Assembly: GCF_033807715.1 (NCBI RefSeq)
Contig: NC_084596.1
Span: 36,604,879 to 36,668,878, forward strand
Source: Cololabis saira
Taxonomy: Eukaryota; Chordata; Actinopteri; Beloniformes; Belonidae
Direction of reading: 5' to 3'
Length of the DNA: 64,000 bases
Positions 24,944 to 34,540 of the stretch are shown piece by piece. Made by a program: the position numbers and the translations under genes. Below the pieces are notes generated by a model. It ran no database searches. It saw nothing but the letters and a program-made list of their open reading frames with translations, and was not told the DNA's origin. Position 1 is the first letter of the stretch. Every line of letters starts with the position of its first letter.

Positions 24944-27900
24944 CTAACTATAGGCTTTACTAAACAGAAATGTTTTAAGTTTAGTTTTAAAGGTGGAGGT
25001 GGTGTCAGCCCCCTTAACCCAGATTGGAAGTTGGTTCCATAGTAGTGGCGCCTGATAGCAGAACGCCCGCCCTCCAAATCTACATTTAGATACTCTAGGA
25101 ACTACAAGTAAACCTGCACTCTGAGAACGGAGAGCTCTGACAGGAACATAAGGCACTATCAGGTCTTGCAAATAATGCGGAGCTAAGCCGTTTTGGGCTT
25201 TATACGCAAGTAATACAATTTTAAATTGGATTCTGAATTTTACGGGTAACCAATGGAGCGACGCTAACACTGGAGAGACGTGGTCTCTCCTGCTAATTCC
25301 TGTCAGTACTCGTGCTGCTGCATTTTGGATCAGCTGGAGCCTATTCAGCAAATTACTTGGACATCCTGCTAACAACACATTACAGTAATCTAGTCTAGAA
25401 GATACAAACGCATGAACTAGTTTTTCTGCATCACTCTGTGAGAGGATTTTCCTAATCTTTGCAATATTACGGAGATGGAAAAAGGCTATTTTACAAACCT
25501 GATTGACATATGGTTTAAACGACAAATCCTGATCGAAAATAACACCAAGATTTCTCACAGTTGCACTGGAAGCCATCGCAACACCATCTAATCCCTTCCT
25601 AAGATGCTCTGGACCAAGAATGATAACCTCTGTTTTATCTGAATTTAGAAGCAGGAAATTTCTGGACATCCAGTCCTTGATGTCCCTAAGACATGCCTGA
25701 AGTTTAACTAACGGTTCTGTTTTATCCGGCTTCATAGACAAATAGAGCTGCGTATCATCAGCATAACAATGAAAGTGTATGCCGTGATTCTGGATTATAC
25801 TTCCCAACGGCTGCATGTATAAACTGAACAAGATTGGCCCTAGCACTGAACCCTGCGGAACACCATAACAGACCCTTGACTGTTCTGAAGAAACCTCATG
25901 TACATGAACAAACTGGAACCTGTCAGATAGGTATGATTTAAACCAACATAGAGCTGTCCCTTTAATCCCAACAACATGCTCTAACCTGTGCAGTAAAATG
26001 CCATGATCTATAGTGTCAAAAGCAGCACTGAGGTCCAGTAGAACCAGTATGGACACTAATCCCTTATCTGAGGCCATAAGGAGGTCATTCGTGACTCGAA
26101 CAAGTGCTGTCTCTGTGCTATGATGCATTCTGAACCCTGACTGAAAGACTTCAAACAGATCATTTCTATACAAATAGTCACATAACTGGCTTGAAACTGC
26201 CTTTTCCAGAATTTTAGACACAAATGGAAGGTTGGAAATTGGTCTATAATTAGCTAAGGTGTCTGGGTCAAGAGAAGGTTTTTTAAGTAAAGGTTTAATT
26301 ACTGCGACTTTGAAAACCTGTGGTACATATCCTAAACCTAGGGATAAGTTAATTTGGTCCAGTATTGTCGTACCAATAAGAGAAAAAATATGTTTGAATA
26401 GACGAGTCGGGATGGGGTCTAACATACATGTGGTTGACTTAGCTCTATTAACGAGTGAAGTCAGCTCAGGGAGGTCTATAGGATCAAAACAGTCTAGAGA
26501 CAAGTCAGAGCCTAGGGAAGTCGCTAAAGCTGAAGAAACACCTACAACCGGCTGGTTGATTTCTTCTCTAATTCTCGCGATTTTACTGTTGAAGAAGCCC
26601 ATAAAGTCCTCACTACTGAGAGCTGCAGGAATGCACGGCTCAACAGAGTTGTGACTCTTTGTCAGCCTGGCTACAGTGCTGAACAGAAAACGTGGGTTAC
26701 TTTTGTTATCCTCTATCAACGTTGAATAATAAGCTGTTCTGGCTTTGCGAATGGCTTTTTTATATACTATTAGAATATCTTTCCATTCACGATGAGAGTC
26801 TACAGACCTACAAGAGTACCACTTCCTTTCCATTTTACGCACGTTTTGTTTCAACATGCGGATATCTGAATTATACCAGGGAGTTAAGCTCCTGTGGCTA
26901 GAAACCCTCCTTTTCAAAGGAGCAACTTCATCTAAAGCTGAATGCAACAAATCAGCAGTGTTACTAGCAAGGAAATCAACATCTGCAGAGGTAGAACCCA
27001 GGTCACTGGCCTCGACTACATCACTATTTCGCACTGTGGTAAGATAAGCAATAGCCTCCCTAAATTTAACAATAACTTCATCAGACAAACATCTGCTAAA
27101 ATAATACCTCCTATTTTGCACTTCAACATCAACAAAATTAAATTCAAACGTTATTAAGTAATGGTCGGATAAAAGGGAGTTTACAGGTGACACCAACAGA
27201 CCATCAGTTTCAACACCGTAGGTGAGAACGAGATCGAGAGTATGATTAAAACAGTGCGTCGGTTTATCCACTTTTTGTGAGATACCCATTGATTCTAGAA
27301 GAGAATCGAAGGCTAATTTAAGATTATCGCTTTCAACATCCATATGAATGTTAAAATCACCCACTATGATGAATTTATCTGTGCTGATCAATAATCCAGA
27401 AAGGAAATCTGAAAATTCAGACAAAAACTCCAGATACGCACCAGCAGGGGGCCGGTACACTACCACTAACACAACTGGCTTCTCTGATTTCCGGCTCGGA
27501 AATTTCAGACCAAGCATGAGGCTTTCAAATGTATTATAGTTGCACTTAGGTTCAATTTTTGTTTGGAGACCGGAGTTATAAATTGCTGCGACTCCTCCGC
27601 CTCGGCCCGTGCTTCTAGGAATGTGATGATTAAAGTAGCCGGGCGGAGTTGATTCATTCAAACTAACATACTCTTCCTCCTGTAACCATGTTTCTGTTAA
27701 GCAGAAAATATCACTCCTGCTCTCTGTAATTATATCATTTACTAACAGAGACTTAGAGCTTAATGATCGTATATTTAGTAGTCCGCATCTAATTTTTCGG
27801 TCTGTAATTGGTACCAAATGTGCATTAGTTTTAATTTTTACAAGGTTATCTTGGTTAACGCCTCTATAACGCTGCACCTGGTGAACTTTTGGAGGGCGGG

Positions 27901-28300
27901 GAACTGCAACCACTTCTATTTTGCTAGGCACCTGGCCAGAGTCGCCAATATCATGTAATCCTACAGTTTTAGAGTCGCTAATTACATAATGCAATCCTAC
28001 AGTTTTGTTGGCAGGCGTTGGTCCTTGAGAAGCAACAGATGTGTCGCTGAGTGGGGAAAAACGGTTGGACACATGAAGCGGGTGGTGGTGTTCTGTGAGC
28101 CCTTTAAGACTACCCTTCCTCCGAACCGTCACCCAGCTGCCCTGCCTGGCCGGCTGCCGGGGAGCTGCAGGGGAGCGGTTATGCTCAGCTGCTACGGGCC
28201 GGTCTGCAGAGGATTCTATCGGACTATGGTCTAGTTGGCCAAACCGGACCTCTAACTGACTAAGCCTCGCCTCCAGCCCTGTTAAACTACAGCTCTGCAT
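24944..28300 (-). CDS. L2 LINE ORF2: endonuclease and reverse transcriptase
   Basis: 1118 residues, open throughout. It nicks target DNA and copies the element RNA at the nick (target-primed reverse transcription). Residues 4-89 repeat the ORF1 coiled coil and basic linker. Residues 90-168 are a linker. An AP-type endonuclease spans about 170-385: N176, E203 in LTETWL, Y282 in VYRPP, D315 and N317 in GDFNIH, D356 in TLDLVL and SDH at 378-380. The reverse transcriptase lies at about 650-900: LLDLSAAFD with D756, GVPQGSVLGP near 810-820, and YADD with D848 and D849. The C-terminus keeps SRLDYCN, LQLIQNAAARVLTG and SLHWLPV. All expected catalytic residues are present. The ATG at 28300 follows the ORF1 TGA in the same frame after seven sense codons. 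ORF2 could therefore also be made by readthrough or from a spliced RNA (see findings). Confidence 0.93.
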   Translation of the reverse strand: MQSCSLTGLEARLSQLEVRFGQLDHSPIESSADRPVAAEHNRSPAAPRQPARQGSWVTVRRKGSLKGLTEHHHPLHVSNRFSPLSDTSVASQGPTPANKTVGLHYVISDSKTVGLHDIGDSGQVPSKIEVVAVPRPPKVHQVQRYRGVNQDNLVKIKTNAHLVPITDRKIRCGLLNIRSLSSKSLLVNDIITESRSDIFCLTETWLQEEEYVSLNESTPPGYFNHHIPRSTGRGGGVAAIYNSGLQTKIEPKCNYNTFESLMLGLKFPSRKSEKPVVLVVVYRPPAGAYLEFLSEFSDFLSGLLISTDKFIIVGDFNIHMDVESDNLKLAFDSLLESMGISQKVDKPTHCFNHTLDLVLTYGVETDGLLVSPVNSLLSDHYLITFEFNFVDVEVQNRRYYFSRCLSDEVIVKFREAIAYLTTVRNSDVVEASDLGSTSADVDFLASNTADLLHSALDEVAPLKRRVSSHRSLTPWYNSDIRMLKQNVRKMERKWYSCRSVDSHREWKDILIVYKKAIRKARTAYYSTLIEDNKSNPRFLFSTVARLTKSHNSVEPCIPAALSSEDFMGFFNSKIARIREEINQPVVGVSSALATSLGSDLSLDCFDPIDLPELTSLVNRAKSTTCMLDPIPTRLFKHIFSLIGTTILDQINLSLGLGYVPQVFKVAVIKPLLKKPSLDPDTLANYRPISNLPFVSKILEKAVSSQLCDYLYRNDLFEVFQSGFRMHHSTETALVRVTNDLLMASDKGLVSILVLLDLSAAFDTIDHGILLHRLEHVVGIKGTALCWFKSYLSDRFQFVHVHEVSSEQSRVCYGVPQGSVLGPILFSLYMQPLGSIIQNHGIHFHCYADDTQLYLSMKPDKTEPLVKLQACLRDIKDWMSRNFLLLNSDKTEVIILGPEHLRKGLDGVAMASSATVRNLGVIFDQDLSFKPYVNQVCKIAFFHLRNIAKIRKILSQSDAEKLVHAFVSSRLDYCNVLLAGCPSNLLNRLQLIQNAAARVLTGISRRDHVSPVLASLHWLPVKFRIQFKIVLLAYKAQNGLAPHYLQDLIVPYVPVRALRSQSAGLLVVPRVSKCRFGGRAFCYQAPLLWNQLPIWVKGADTTSTFKTKLKTFLFSKAYS
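28033..28289 (-). repeat. ORF1-derived direct repeat, copy in ORF2
   Basis: This segment is about 90 percent identical by eye to 28813-29092. The start is exactly 780 bp from its partner. It lacks about 21-25 bp (the CGCTAGCTTAGCCTGGTTAG stretch) present in the ORF1 copy, which costs seven residues but keeps the frame. It encodes ORF2 residues 4-89. Confidence 0.9.
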
Positions 28301-28321
28301 CCTGGCCTGGACCCTGCATTG

Positions 28322-29197
28322 TCAGGGGGAGTGTCTAATAACATTGGCCAGATTTCTAGACATAAGAGCTGCACCATCCCGGGTGGGATGAATGCCGTCC
28401 CTTCTAATCAGACCGGGCTTTCCCCAGAATGTCTCCCAGTTGTCAATAAAGTCCACGTCGTTTTCTGAACACCACTGAGACAACCAGCGGCGGAGCGAGA
28501 GCATGCGACTAAACATGTCATCGCTGGTCAGATTGGGGAGGGGGCCAGAAAAACCTACAGAGTCCGACATGGTCTTGGCGTAGTTACACACCGAGACAAT
28601 ATTCATTCTGGTTACTTCCGACTGGCGAAGACGGGAGTCGTTAGCTCCGACATTGATGATAACTTTACCATATTTACGATTACCCTTTGCCAGTAGCTTC
28701 AAATTTGCTTCTATGTCGCCCGCTCTGGCCCCCGGGATGCACCTAACTAAGGTCTCTGGAGTCGGCCTCACATGTCTCACAATAGAGTCTCCAATCACCA
28801 GGGTCGGTTTCTCAACAGATGTGTCGCTGAGTGGGGAAAAACGGTTAGACACATGAAGCGGGTGGTGGTGTTCCGTGAGCCCTTTAAGACTAGTCTTCCT
28901 CCGAACCGTCACCCAGCTGCCCTGCCTGGCCGGCTGCTCGGGAGCTGCAGGGGAGCGGCTACGCTCAGCTGCTACGGGCCGGTCCGCCGCTAGCTTAGCC
29001 TGGTTAGCTGAGGAGGCTCTCGGACTATGGTTTAGTTGGCCGAACCGGACCTCTAACTGACTGAGCCTCGCCTCCAGCCCTGCAAATAAACTACACTTTA
29101 AGCACTTACCGTCTTCACTAAAGGAGGCAGAGGAATAACTAAACATTTCACACACTGAGCAGGAAAGAGGTGAAGCGGTGGGAGCCGGAGCGGCCAT
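28322..29197 (-). CDS. L2 LINE ORF1: zinc-ribbon-like, coiled coil and SGNH esterase
   Basis: 291 residues, complete. L2/CR1-group ORF1 proteins bind element RNA, and many carry an esterase whose substrate is uncertain. Visible parts: C13-x2-C16 and C32-x2-C35, a zinc-ribbon-like pair; a heptad stretch [15 protein letters not shown] at 41-55; a basic Pro/Arg-rich linker to about 128 with the WVTVRRK motif; and an SGNH hydrolase domain at about 130-290. The catalytic blocks are GDS with S138 (block I), the PGARAGD glycine region near 155-161 (block II), GAND at 184-187 (block III) and DGIHPT with D267 and H270 (block V). The start at 29197 (MAAPAPTAS) is the first ATG of the open frame, just upstream of the cysteine motif. 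The frame ends with TGA and continues in frame into ORF2 after seven codons. Confidence 0.92.
   Translation of the reverse strand: MAAPAPTASPLSCSVCEMFSYSSASFSEDGKCLKCSLFAGLEARLSQLEVRFGQLNHSPRASSANQAKLAADRPVAAERSRSPAAPEQPARQGSWVTVRRKTSLKGLTEHHHPLHVSNRFSPLSDTSVEKPTLVIGDSIVRHVRPTPETLVRCIPGARAGDIEANLKLLAKGNRKYGKVIINVGANDSRLRQSEVTRMNIVSVCNYAKTMSDSVGFSGPLPNLTSDDMFSRMLSLRRWLSQWCSENDVDFIDNWETFWGKPGLIRRDGIHPTRDGAALMSRNLANVIRHSP
28813..29092 (-). repeat. ORF1-derived direct repeat, parental copy in ORF1
   Basis: It encodes ORF1 residues about 35-128 (coiled coil and linker) and is the partner of 28033-28289. It is taken as parental because the zinc-ribbon-like and esterase parts flank it as one continuous ORF1. 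Confidence 0.85.
29104..29110 (-). other. Strong 5' splice-site-like sequence in ORF1
   Basis: On the minus strand the sequence is GACG|GTAAGT, a near-consensus donor, at codon 30 of ORF1. Candidate acceptors are TTTGCAG ending at 29080 (30 bases away, too short for an intron) and TTTAACAG ending at 28279, 831 bases from the donor. The second joins the frame exactly. The polypyrimidine tract of the second acceptor is weak. Use of the site is inferred. Confidence 0.4.
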
Positions 29198-29460
29198 GCT
29201 AAGATGCTAACGGAGGCTAACGGACAGAAAATGTATCGGTGATTGGTGACAGTGAAAGTTACGGAAGAGAAAATGAGCGAGTGTTGAAATAAAGACAGTA
29301 ATGTACCAGATATAGTGCTATTTTACCAGAAAACAGTCTAAGTTTTAGATAAAAAGTCGGGAGAGATCTGAGCCTGCAAACGCCGTGAGACGGCAGCAGC
29401 ACAAACCGCAAACACCAGGAAGTGACGCGATGCGTGACGCGATACGTTACCCAATCACCA
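29198..29460 (-). promoter_or_regulatory. L2 5' UTR, presumed internal promoter region
   Basis: The stretch between the ORF1 ATG and the approximate 5' end is moderately GC-rich with several CpGs (for example GTGACGCGATGCGTGACGCG near 29420-29445). LINE 5' UTRs usually carry an internal RNA polymerase II promoter, but I see no specific motif. The 5' limit is an estimate. Confidence 0.45.
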
Positions 29461-30850
29461 GTGTTATTTTATATGAAAAAACGTGTTTCCGACCTGGAAA
29501 TCTGTCCTGCAGCTCCAAATGTTCAATTAAAGGGTAAAAGTATTTCTGTCAATCAATTTATCTCATGATTGATTCCTTCTTCATCATCTGATAACTGTTC
29601 TGATCATAATTTACTCTCCACCAGTCTCTGTTACCTGCAACAGGTGAAGACCAGGTTCTTCCCACGGGACTCCTCATATACAGCACTACTACTGTGTGGG
29701 TGATGCCAGAACCTGATCAGGACTCGGTGTCGGACATAATCTGCTGCTGAGGTTTAATACGGGGTTAATCCAGCAGTTTCACACGACCACGAAGTCTGCT
29801 TCCGCTTCGACACCAAGAAGAAACTTATTTCACAAACACAATGAGGCTTTTACTCATCAGATGCCGTCATTTTAGTCTAAGGCCAGTTTAATATTGTGTT
29901 TTTATTTCAACTGGACTTTGGTCTGAGTTTTTATAGAGTAAAAACACAGCGGAGCATCTATTTAAAGTGGTGAATCAGAAACTAACTTTAATGTACCATC
30001 CTGGATCTCTAAAGCACAGAAAGCGGCTTCCAGCATGGACAGAACTGGTCCCACCGGTCCAGCTTAGTCGTCCAGCCCTGCAGAACCGCGACCCTCTGGG
30101 CCGAACCGGACCAACGGTTTGGTTTCACACTACACACTGACGTTAGCCGCTTAGCAGGCTACCAGCGATGACACAGAGGAGGAGGTTCATACCTGGAGGT
30201 TCTTCAAATGCTGCTCTCGCAAACGTTAAAAAGTTTCAACGAAACTCAAAATAAGAAAAACTAAAAATCTGCCACTGATGTCAACACGTTCAAAACCCTG
30301 GACCCTGCACCGCCTGGGGCTGCTTAGTACACACATTAATATGACACATCCATTGTTAAGAAATAATTCCAGTGATATCAGGAATATTTTGGCCAGCAGC
30401 TTAGTCTTTACATGTTTGCTGTCTGTTCAGAGTGATGAATTCAAAAATGTATCTGAGACTCAAGTTTTTTTATTGTTATTTTTTAGGGAAAATGCATTTT
30501 TTGGGGGGGGGGGTTGAAGCATTTTTAAATATTACAGCTTAGATTTTTGGTAAATTCCTTGCTCTTACTATTGAGTTTCTATTGGCATTGTGCTACAGTT
30601 TGCACCAGAGAATTTCTTTGGGATAATTTTTGTCTCATTGACTACATGTTTTGGTTTTACATTGACGTGTAGTATGCTTGGTGCTATTGAAAAGGCTAAA
30701 TTATTCTTTAAATTAGCAATAAGCTCTTATTTTAAGAATTTACATCAATAATAGAGTTAAATTAAAAGAAAAATGTCCACCAAAATCTATCAAAAACTTT
30801 GATTCAAACCAAACCCTTGCAGGTTACAGTATATTGGTGTAAATGATCTA
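29461..30850. other. No gene seen; unassigned non-coding
   Basis: Contains a G-run at 30505-30514 and complex sequence. A CAG|GTATGA donor-like site exists on the minus strand near 30190, but no coding exon accompanies it. Confidence 0.45.
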
Positions 30851-30970
30851 ATGAATGAATGAATGAAGTTTATTTTGGTTATTCACATTCAGAAATAATA
30901 CATATTTCAACTGTTTTCGATTGCAACCAACAAAGGATTGGGCTGAAACAACTTGCTAACATAAGCCCAC
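30851..30970 (-). repeat. LINE 3'-end fragment with (TTCA)n tail
   Basis: Minus strand: GGGCTTATGTTAGCAAGTTG, TTTCAGCCCAATCCTTTGTT, then AACCAAAATAAACTTCATTC with a (ATTC)n tail at 30851-30866. This is a common teleost LINE end, from a family different from the L2 here. It is very short because of 5' truncation. Confidence 0.6.
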
Positions 30971-30992
30971 CCTGATTATCATGGCAACCGAA

Positions 30993-31966
30993 TGTCAGTG
31001 GTTGACATTTCCCCCCCGTTTGTTTCTGTTTTGCCCCGCCTGTTTCCCATCTGCCCTGATTGTCTGCACCAGCCCCCGAATCTTGCGCTCAGAAGGCGCG
31101 CCGATTTTTTCCAGTGGCCAGCCGCGGTACTGCAACCAAAAATCCCATGTGGCCCAGAAAGCTTTTTTCCCATAGACCGCAATAGTAAAAGAGAAGCCTC
31201 TAAAACTGTTCACAGGACACCTCCAGCTGTAATCACCGGCAATTACTAATCTTTGTATTCTATATTTTTAAGTCATGGACTTTATATCCGTCAAAGATGT
31301 TTTCTAACGGCCAGAAAAGTCAAAGAAAAGTCTCTTTCTGGGCGTGACGTCACGGCTGACGTCACAGCCGTGTCCGTGCATTCCATGGATGTTTTATATT
31401 AATATATATTATATAATTATATTATATTAATACATTAATAATATATGTAATGCTATACATGTAATAATATACATTAATTAATATATTATATTAATACATA
31501 TTATATTAATATTCGCGTCATTGCCCCGGGGCATGATGGGAGGCCCCAGAGCATCATGGGAGGTGACTCAACTGCGCATGCTCTATGGGCCGCACAACGC
31601 GGAAGTAAACCCGGAAGTCAGGAACTTTTTCAGCGTATGCGCTGGCTGAGCAAATGCATTGAAATGAATGGGCGGCCATTTTCGATCTCCCATCCAGTTC
31701 TATAATACATCCATGGTCTGCACCTGTGTCTCGTTATCCCCTGTGTATATCTGGTCTTGTCATTCCCTTGCTCCTTGTGGTTCTGTACTGTGTTTACTGT
31801 GTCCTGCCTGTTTTTGCTCCAGTTTTCTGATCCCTGTTTTTGTGTTTTGATCCTGCTAAGCAGCGCTTGGGTTTTTGGTCCTTGCCTTTTCTTTGGAATA
31901 AACCCTTTTTGTTGAACTCCTGCCTTCGCTCTCCTGCATCTGGGTCCTTACCACACCAGCCTGACA
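30993..31966 (+). mobile_element. Solo LTR-like unit (TGTCAG...CTGACA), interrupted
   Basis: The ends TGTCAG and CTGACA are mutual inverted repeats, as in gypsy-type LTRs. The body has a TATATCTGGTC stretch, GGAATAAACCC as a polyadenylation-like signal (31896-31906) and a U5-like CTCCTGCATCTGGGTCCTTA. Removing the insertion at 31071-31715 leaves about 320 bp, a usual LTR length. I do not see matching 5-bp flanks, so the limits are approximate. No internal region is next to it. Confidence 0.55.
31071..31715. mobile_element. Insertion within the LTR, flanked by 9-bp duplication
   Basis: GTCTGCACC occurs at 31062-31070 and at 31716-31724, so the 645 bp between is an insertion. It holds an AT-only stretch (31391-31510), GTGACGTCACGGCTGACGTC near 31345 (two CRE-like TGACGTCA-type sites) and the teleost text GGCGGCCATTTTCGATCTCC near its end. 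CCATGGATGTTTTAT (31387 area) and ATAATACATCCATGG (31702-31716) are near-perfect inverted repeats and may be ends of a second, inner element. A 9-bp duplication suits Mutator-like elements, but no outer inverted ends are visible. Confidence 0.6.
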
Positions 31967-33052
31967 GAAGGCCTGACACCCAACAATTTTTTACATTTCA
32001 ACAATGTTCATATAATTAGATCACTAATCACACCTTGATTGACTAGTTTTGTCTTGAAATAAAATGTAAAAACATTTACGTGTTTATAATCATTAATTAA
32101 CTGACATTTTAAGTTCTTCTTGAATTTCAACAGAGCTTCAGTCAACTGAAATTTGTCTTTTAAATCATTCCCAGACCGAGTGAGACCACCACAACTGCTG
32201 TGAAGCTCCAAACAAAAGGGTATTTTCTTGCCTGCAGTAGATATCAGTCACAGTGCTCTCAGTTTACAGAATCATGGAGGAATCTGATGGGGAGTTAGAC
32301 CTACAGCTGCTCAGGCTGAGGGCTGCAGAGGAGCAAATGTCCCCAATCTAAAACAACTTATCTCAGAGTGTAGACTGGCAGATGGTAATTGTCATTATTA
32401 TTATCATCACTGAATGTGTACCAGGCTTTCCTGAGCTATGTGAGATCAACACTGTCATCACTAACCCTATTCATTTTGGATCTCCTATATTAAAAAACTC
32501 TGGTGGTGATGTGCGTGTCCACGCCAGCAGGTGCGAGCAAGTATATAGATGATACCAGTTTAACGGGCACCATCTGCAGCAATAACCAGCCCACTGCATG
32601 TGTGACATCAGTCCAATGAAGCTAACAGTCAAACATCTAGTAGACAATGACCTTTTCCTCTGTCTGAAGGCATGCACATATGCACACATTCGATCCATCA
32701 TGCAGCATATGCACTGACACACAGAAACACGGTGCATTCGGTCGGTTAAACTCCATGGCAGCTGTCAGTCAGCACTCATACTCTACACACACACACACAC
32801 ACACACAGTTTGAGCAGTACTGATGTTTAGTGGTCCATGTGATCAGATTGGTAGACAGACAACGTGCTGGATATGTTAGGACAATAACGACCCTTTAGGA
32901 CATGCTCTCTGAATACCAGTGTGTGTGTATGTGTGTGTGTTTGTGTGTGCATGTGTGTGTTTGTGACCCCTCTGGCTATGGTGCTGTGAATACCAGTGAG
33001 ATGACTGTCACCCCAAGTTGATTGACACATCTAGGTTTAGGCAGACTAGGAC

Positions 33053-33054
<2 letters not shown>
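31967..33054. other. No gene seen; unassigned, with short GT/AC tracts
   Basis: AC tract at 32785-32808 and GT-rich tract at 32920-32965. The rest is complex sequence without a domain-bearing frame. Confidence 0.5.

Positions 33055-33146
<92 letters not shown>
33055..33146. repeat. (AC)46 microsatellite
   Basis: Uninterrupted AC dinucleotide run of 92 bases. Confidence 0.98.
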
Positions 33147-33149
<3 letters not shown>

Positions 33150-33785
33150 TACAAGCATGAACTCAAATATTCACCCTGGACAAGATGCCAACCTTCTGAA
33201 GGCATTTTGATGCAGAGTTTTGGCATGATCCAGCTGTCAAGTCTTGACTGGTGGGACAAACAGATGATAACATGAGTCAAATAGATTTCAGGCTTTTTTT
33301 TTTATTATCATTTTTATTTATATTCAGAAACAGTGAAAAGAGTGGGGCCAGTGCTCCCATGAGTCTTTTTGGTGGTATACAGCCATGAAAACATGGAAGC
33401 TTTGCTATACACAGCCAGCTGTGTTCATTTTGTTGTTACTTTGTTGTTGTTACAGCTTCACATATATAATCAACTACCTGATCAATGGTGATGATTTTAA
33501 AACATTGTCTTAAAAGCAACACAGATGGGAATAATATCACACCAAGCTTATAGAAGTATAATGATATTGTTCATTTTACGACCAGTATGGAGTTTATGTA
33601 TTTTTTTTTTCACTCATTCACTGTGTAATCTGGTGTGATTTCTGTTAAATTAATAATGACACTGTGATGTGACAGAGTTGAAATAGGGTATACCTTTTTT
33701 TTTACTTGACTGTATATTCTGGGATCATTAGAAGAAGCAATTAGAAAATTATTGTTTTTTGTTTTATCCTTACATCTGAAGTGTA
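33147..33785. other. No gene seen; AT-rich
   Basis: AT-rich, with poly-T stretches near 33295 and 33600. No gene seen. Confidence 0.5.
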
Positions 33786-34119
33786 CAGGGATTAAAGCAA
33801 AAAAAAATCCCAGGACGGAAAGTTTTCAGACCCCCCCCCCCCGTTGCGATTGAAAACGTAAATTTATAATCCATTCCTGAGAGTTCATCTTTTAATCCAC
33901 TGGCAATATCCGTGCTAGTAGATACTTTTTATGTAATAATGACAGGGGGTTCTAAACGAGGCACTGCACTACAGACTCGCTACATAACTTTGAACAAAGC
34001 ATCTGAAATTAAAATGCAGATATACAAGCTCACAGCGCGTCACATTCGTAATGCAACGTAGGCTTGTAGCTCTGCAGTGTTTACATTGCGGCACACCGAC
34101 ATGCGACGAGGTCTAGCGC

Positions 34120-34268
34120 CGAGTTATGGTTCTGCGTCACACCAACGCAGAGCACACGGCGTAGGGTACGCGGCGACACGCACCGTACGGCGCGCATCGT
34201 TGCGTAACCTACGCCGAGGCCTACGGCGTAGGTTACGCGTCGATTTAACGCGGAACCATAATTCAGGG
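34120..34268. repeat. Palindromic MITE (TTATGGTTC...GAACCATAA), full
   Basis: Ends GTTATGGTTCTGCGT and ACGCGGAACCATAAT are inverted, with an inner stem GCGTAACCTACGCC/GGCGTAGGTTACGC. It belongs to the same family as 44468-44554 and 55083-55226. Confidence 0.75.
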
Positions 34269-34484
34269 AGCGCGACTCCACTGTCCGCCGGCGCGCGCCC
34301 GGCTCGTCGCCGCGCGCAGCTCCTCGCCACGCCGACTCCGCGCTCATATATTTAATACATTTATAAAGCCCATATATTTATAAAGCCCTAACACTGAGGC
34401 CATGGTAGATTTAGGTTACACACGGACACGCGGCACTGTTGACTTTTTTTCCCTGCCGGCTCTGCTCATTCGCAACGTGACCAG

Positions 34485-34540
34485 ATCGTAGAGCCGTAGG
34501 CTCTGCGTCGATTTAACGCAGAACCATAATTCAGGCTTCA
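34485..34540. repeat. Palindromic MITE, half copy
   Basis: Only the right half is present: GTAGGCTCTGCGTCGATTTA, then ACGCAGAACCATAATTCAGG. Confidence 0.65.

Larger units (their letters stand above)
24155..29460 (-). mobile_element. Full-length L2-clade LINE with both ORFs open
   Basis: An autonomous non-LTR retrotransposon of about 5.3 kb. From 5' to 3' on the minus strand: a 5' UTR (about 29198-29460, boundary uncertain), ORF1 (29197-28322), seven codons, ORF2 (28300-24944), a 3' UTR of about 790 bp with the teleost L2 motif GGCAAGGAAAAACTCC, and the end CGCTATATAAATAAAATTGA followed by a (TTGAA)n tail at 24155-24174. Both ORFs lack stops and frameshifts and all endonuclease, RT and esterase catalytic residues I can identify are present. 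I could not define a target-site duplication; L2 elements often show none. Confidence 0.92.

Noticed and set aside
30170..30240. CAG|GTATGA donor-like site on the minus strand, possible first exon
   Set aside because: No coding sequence, acceptor or promoter signal accompanies it.
34077..34355. Overlapping Arg-rich frames on both strands
   Set aside because: They come from the CG-rich palindromic MITE and its flank.
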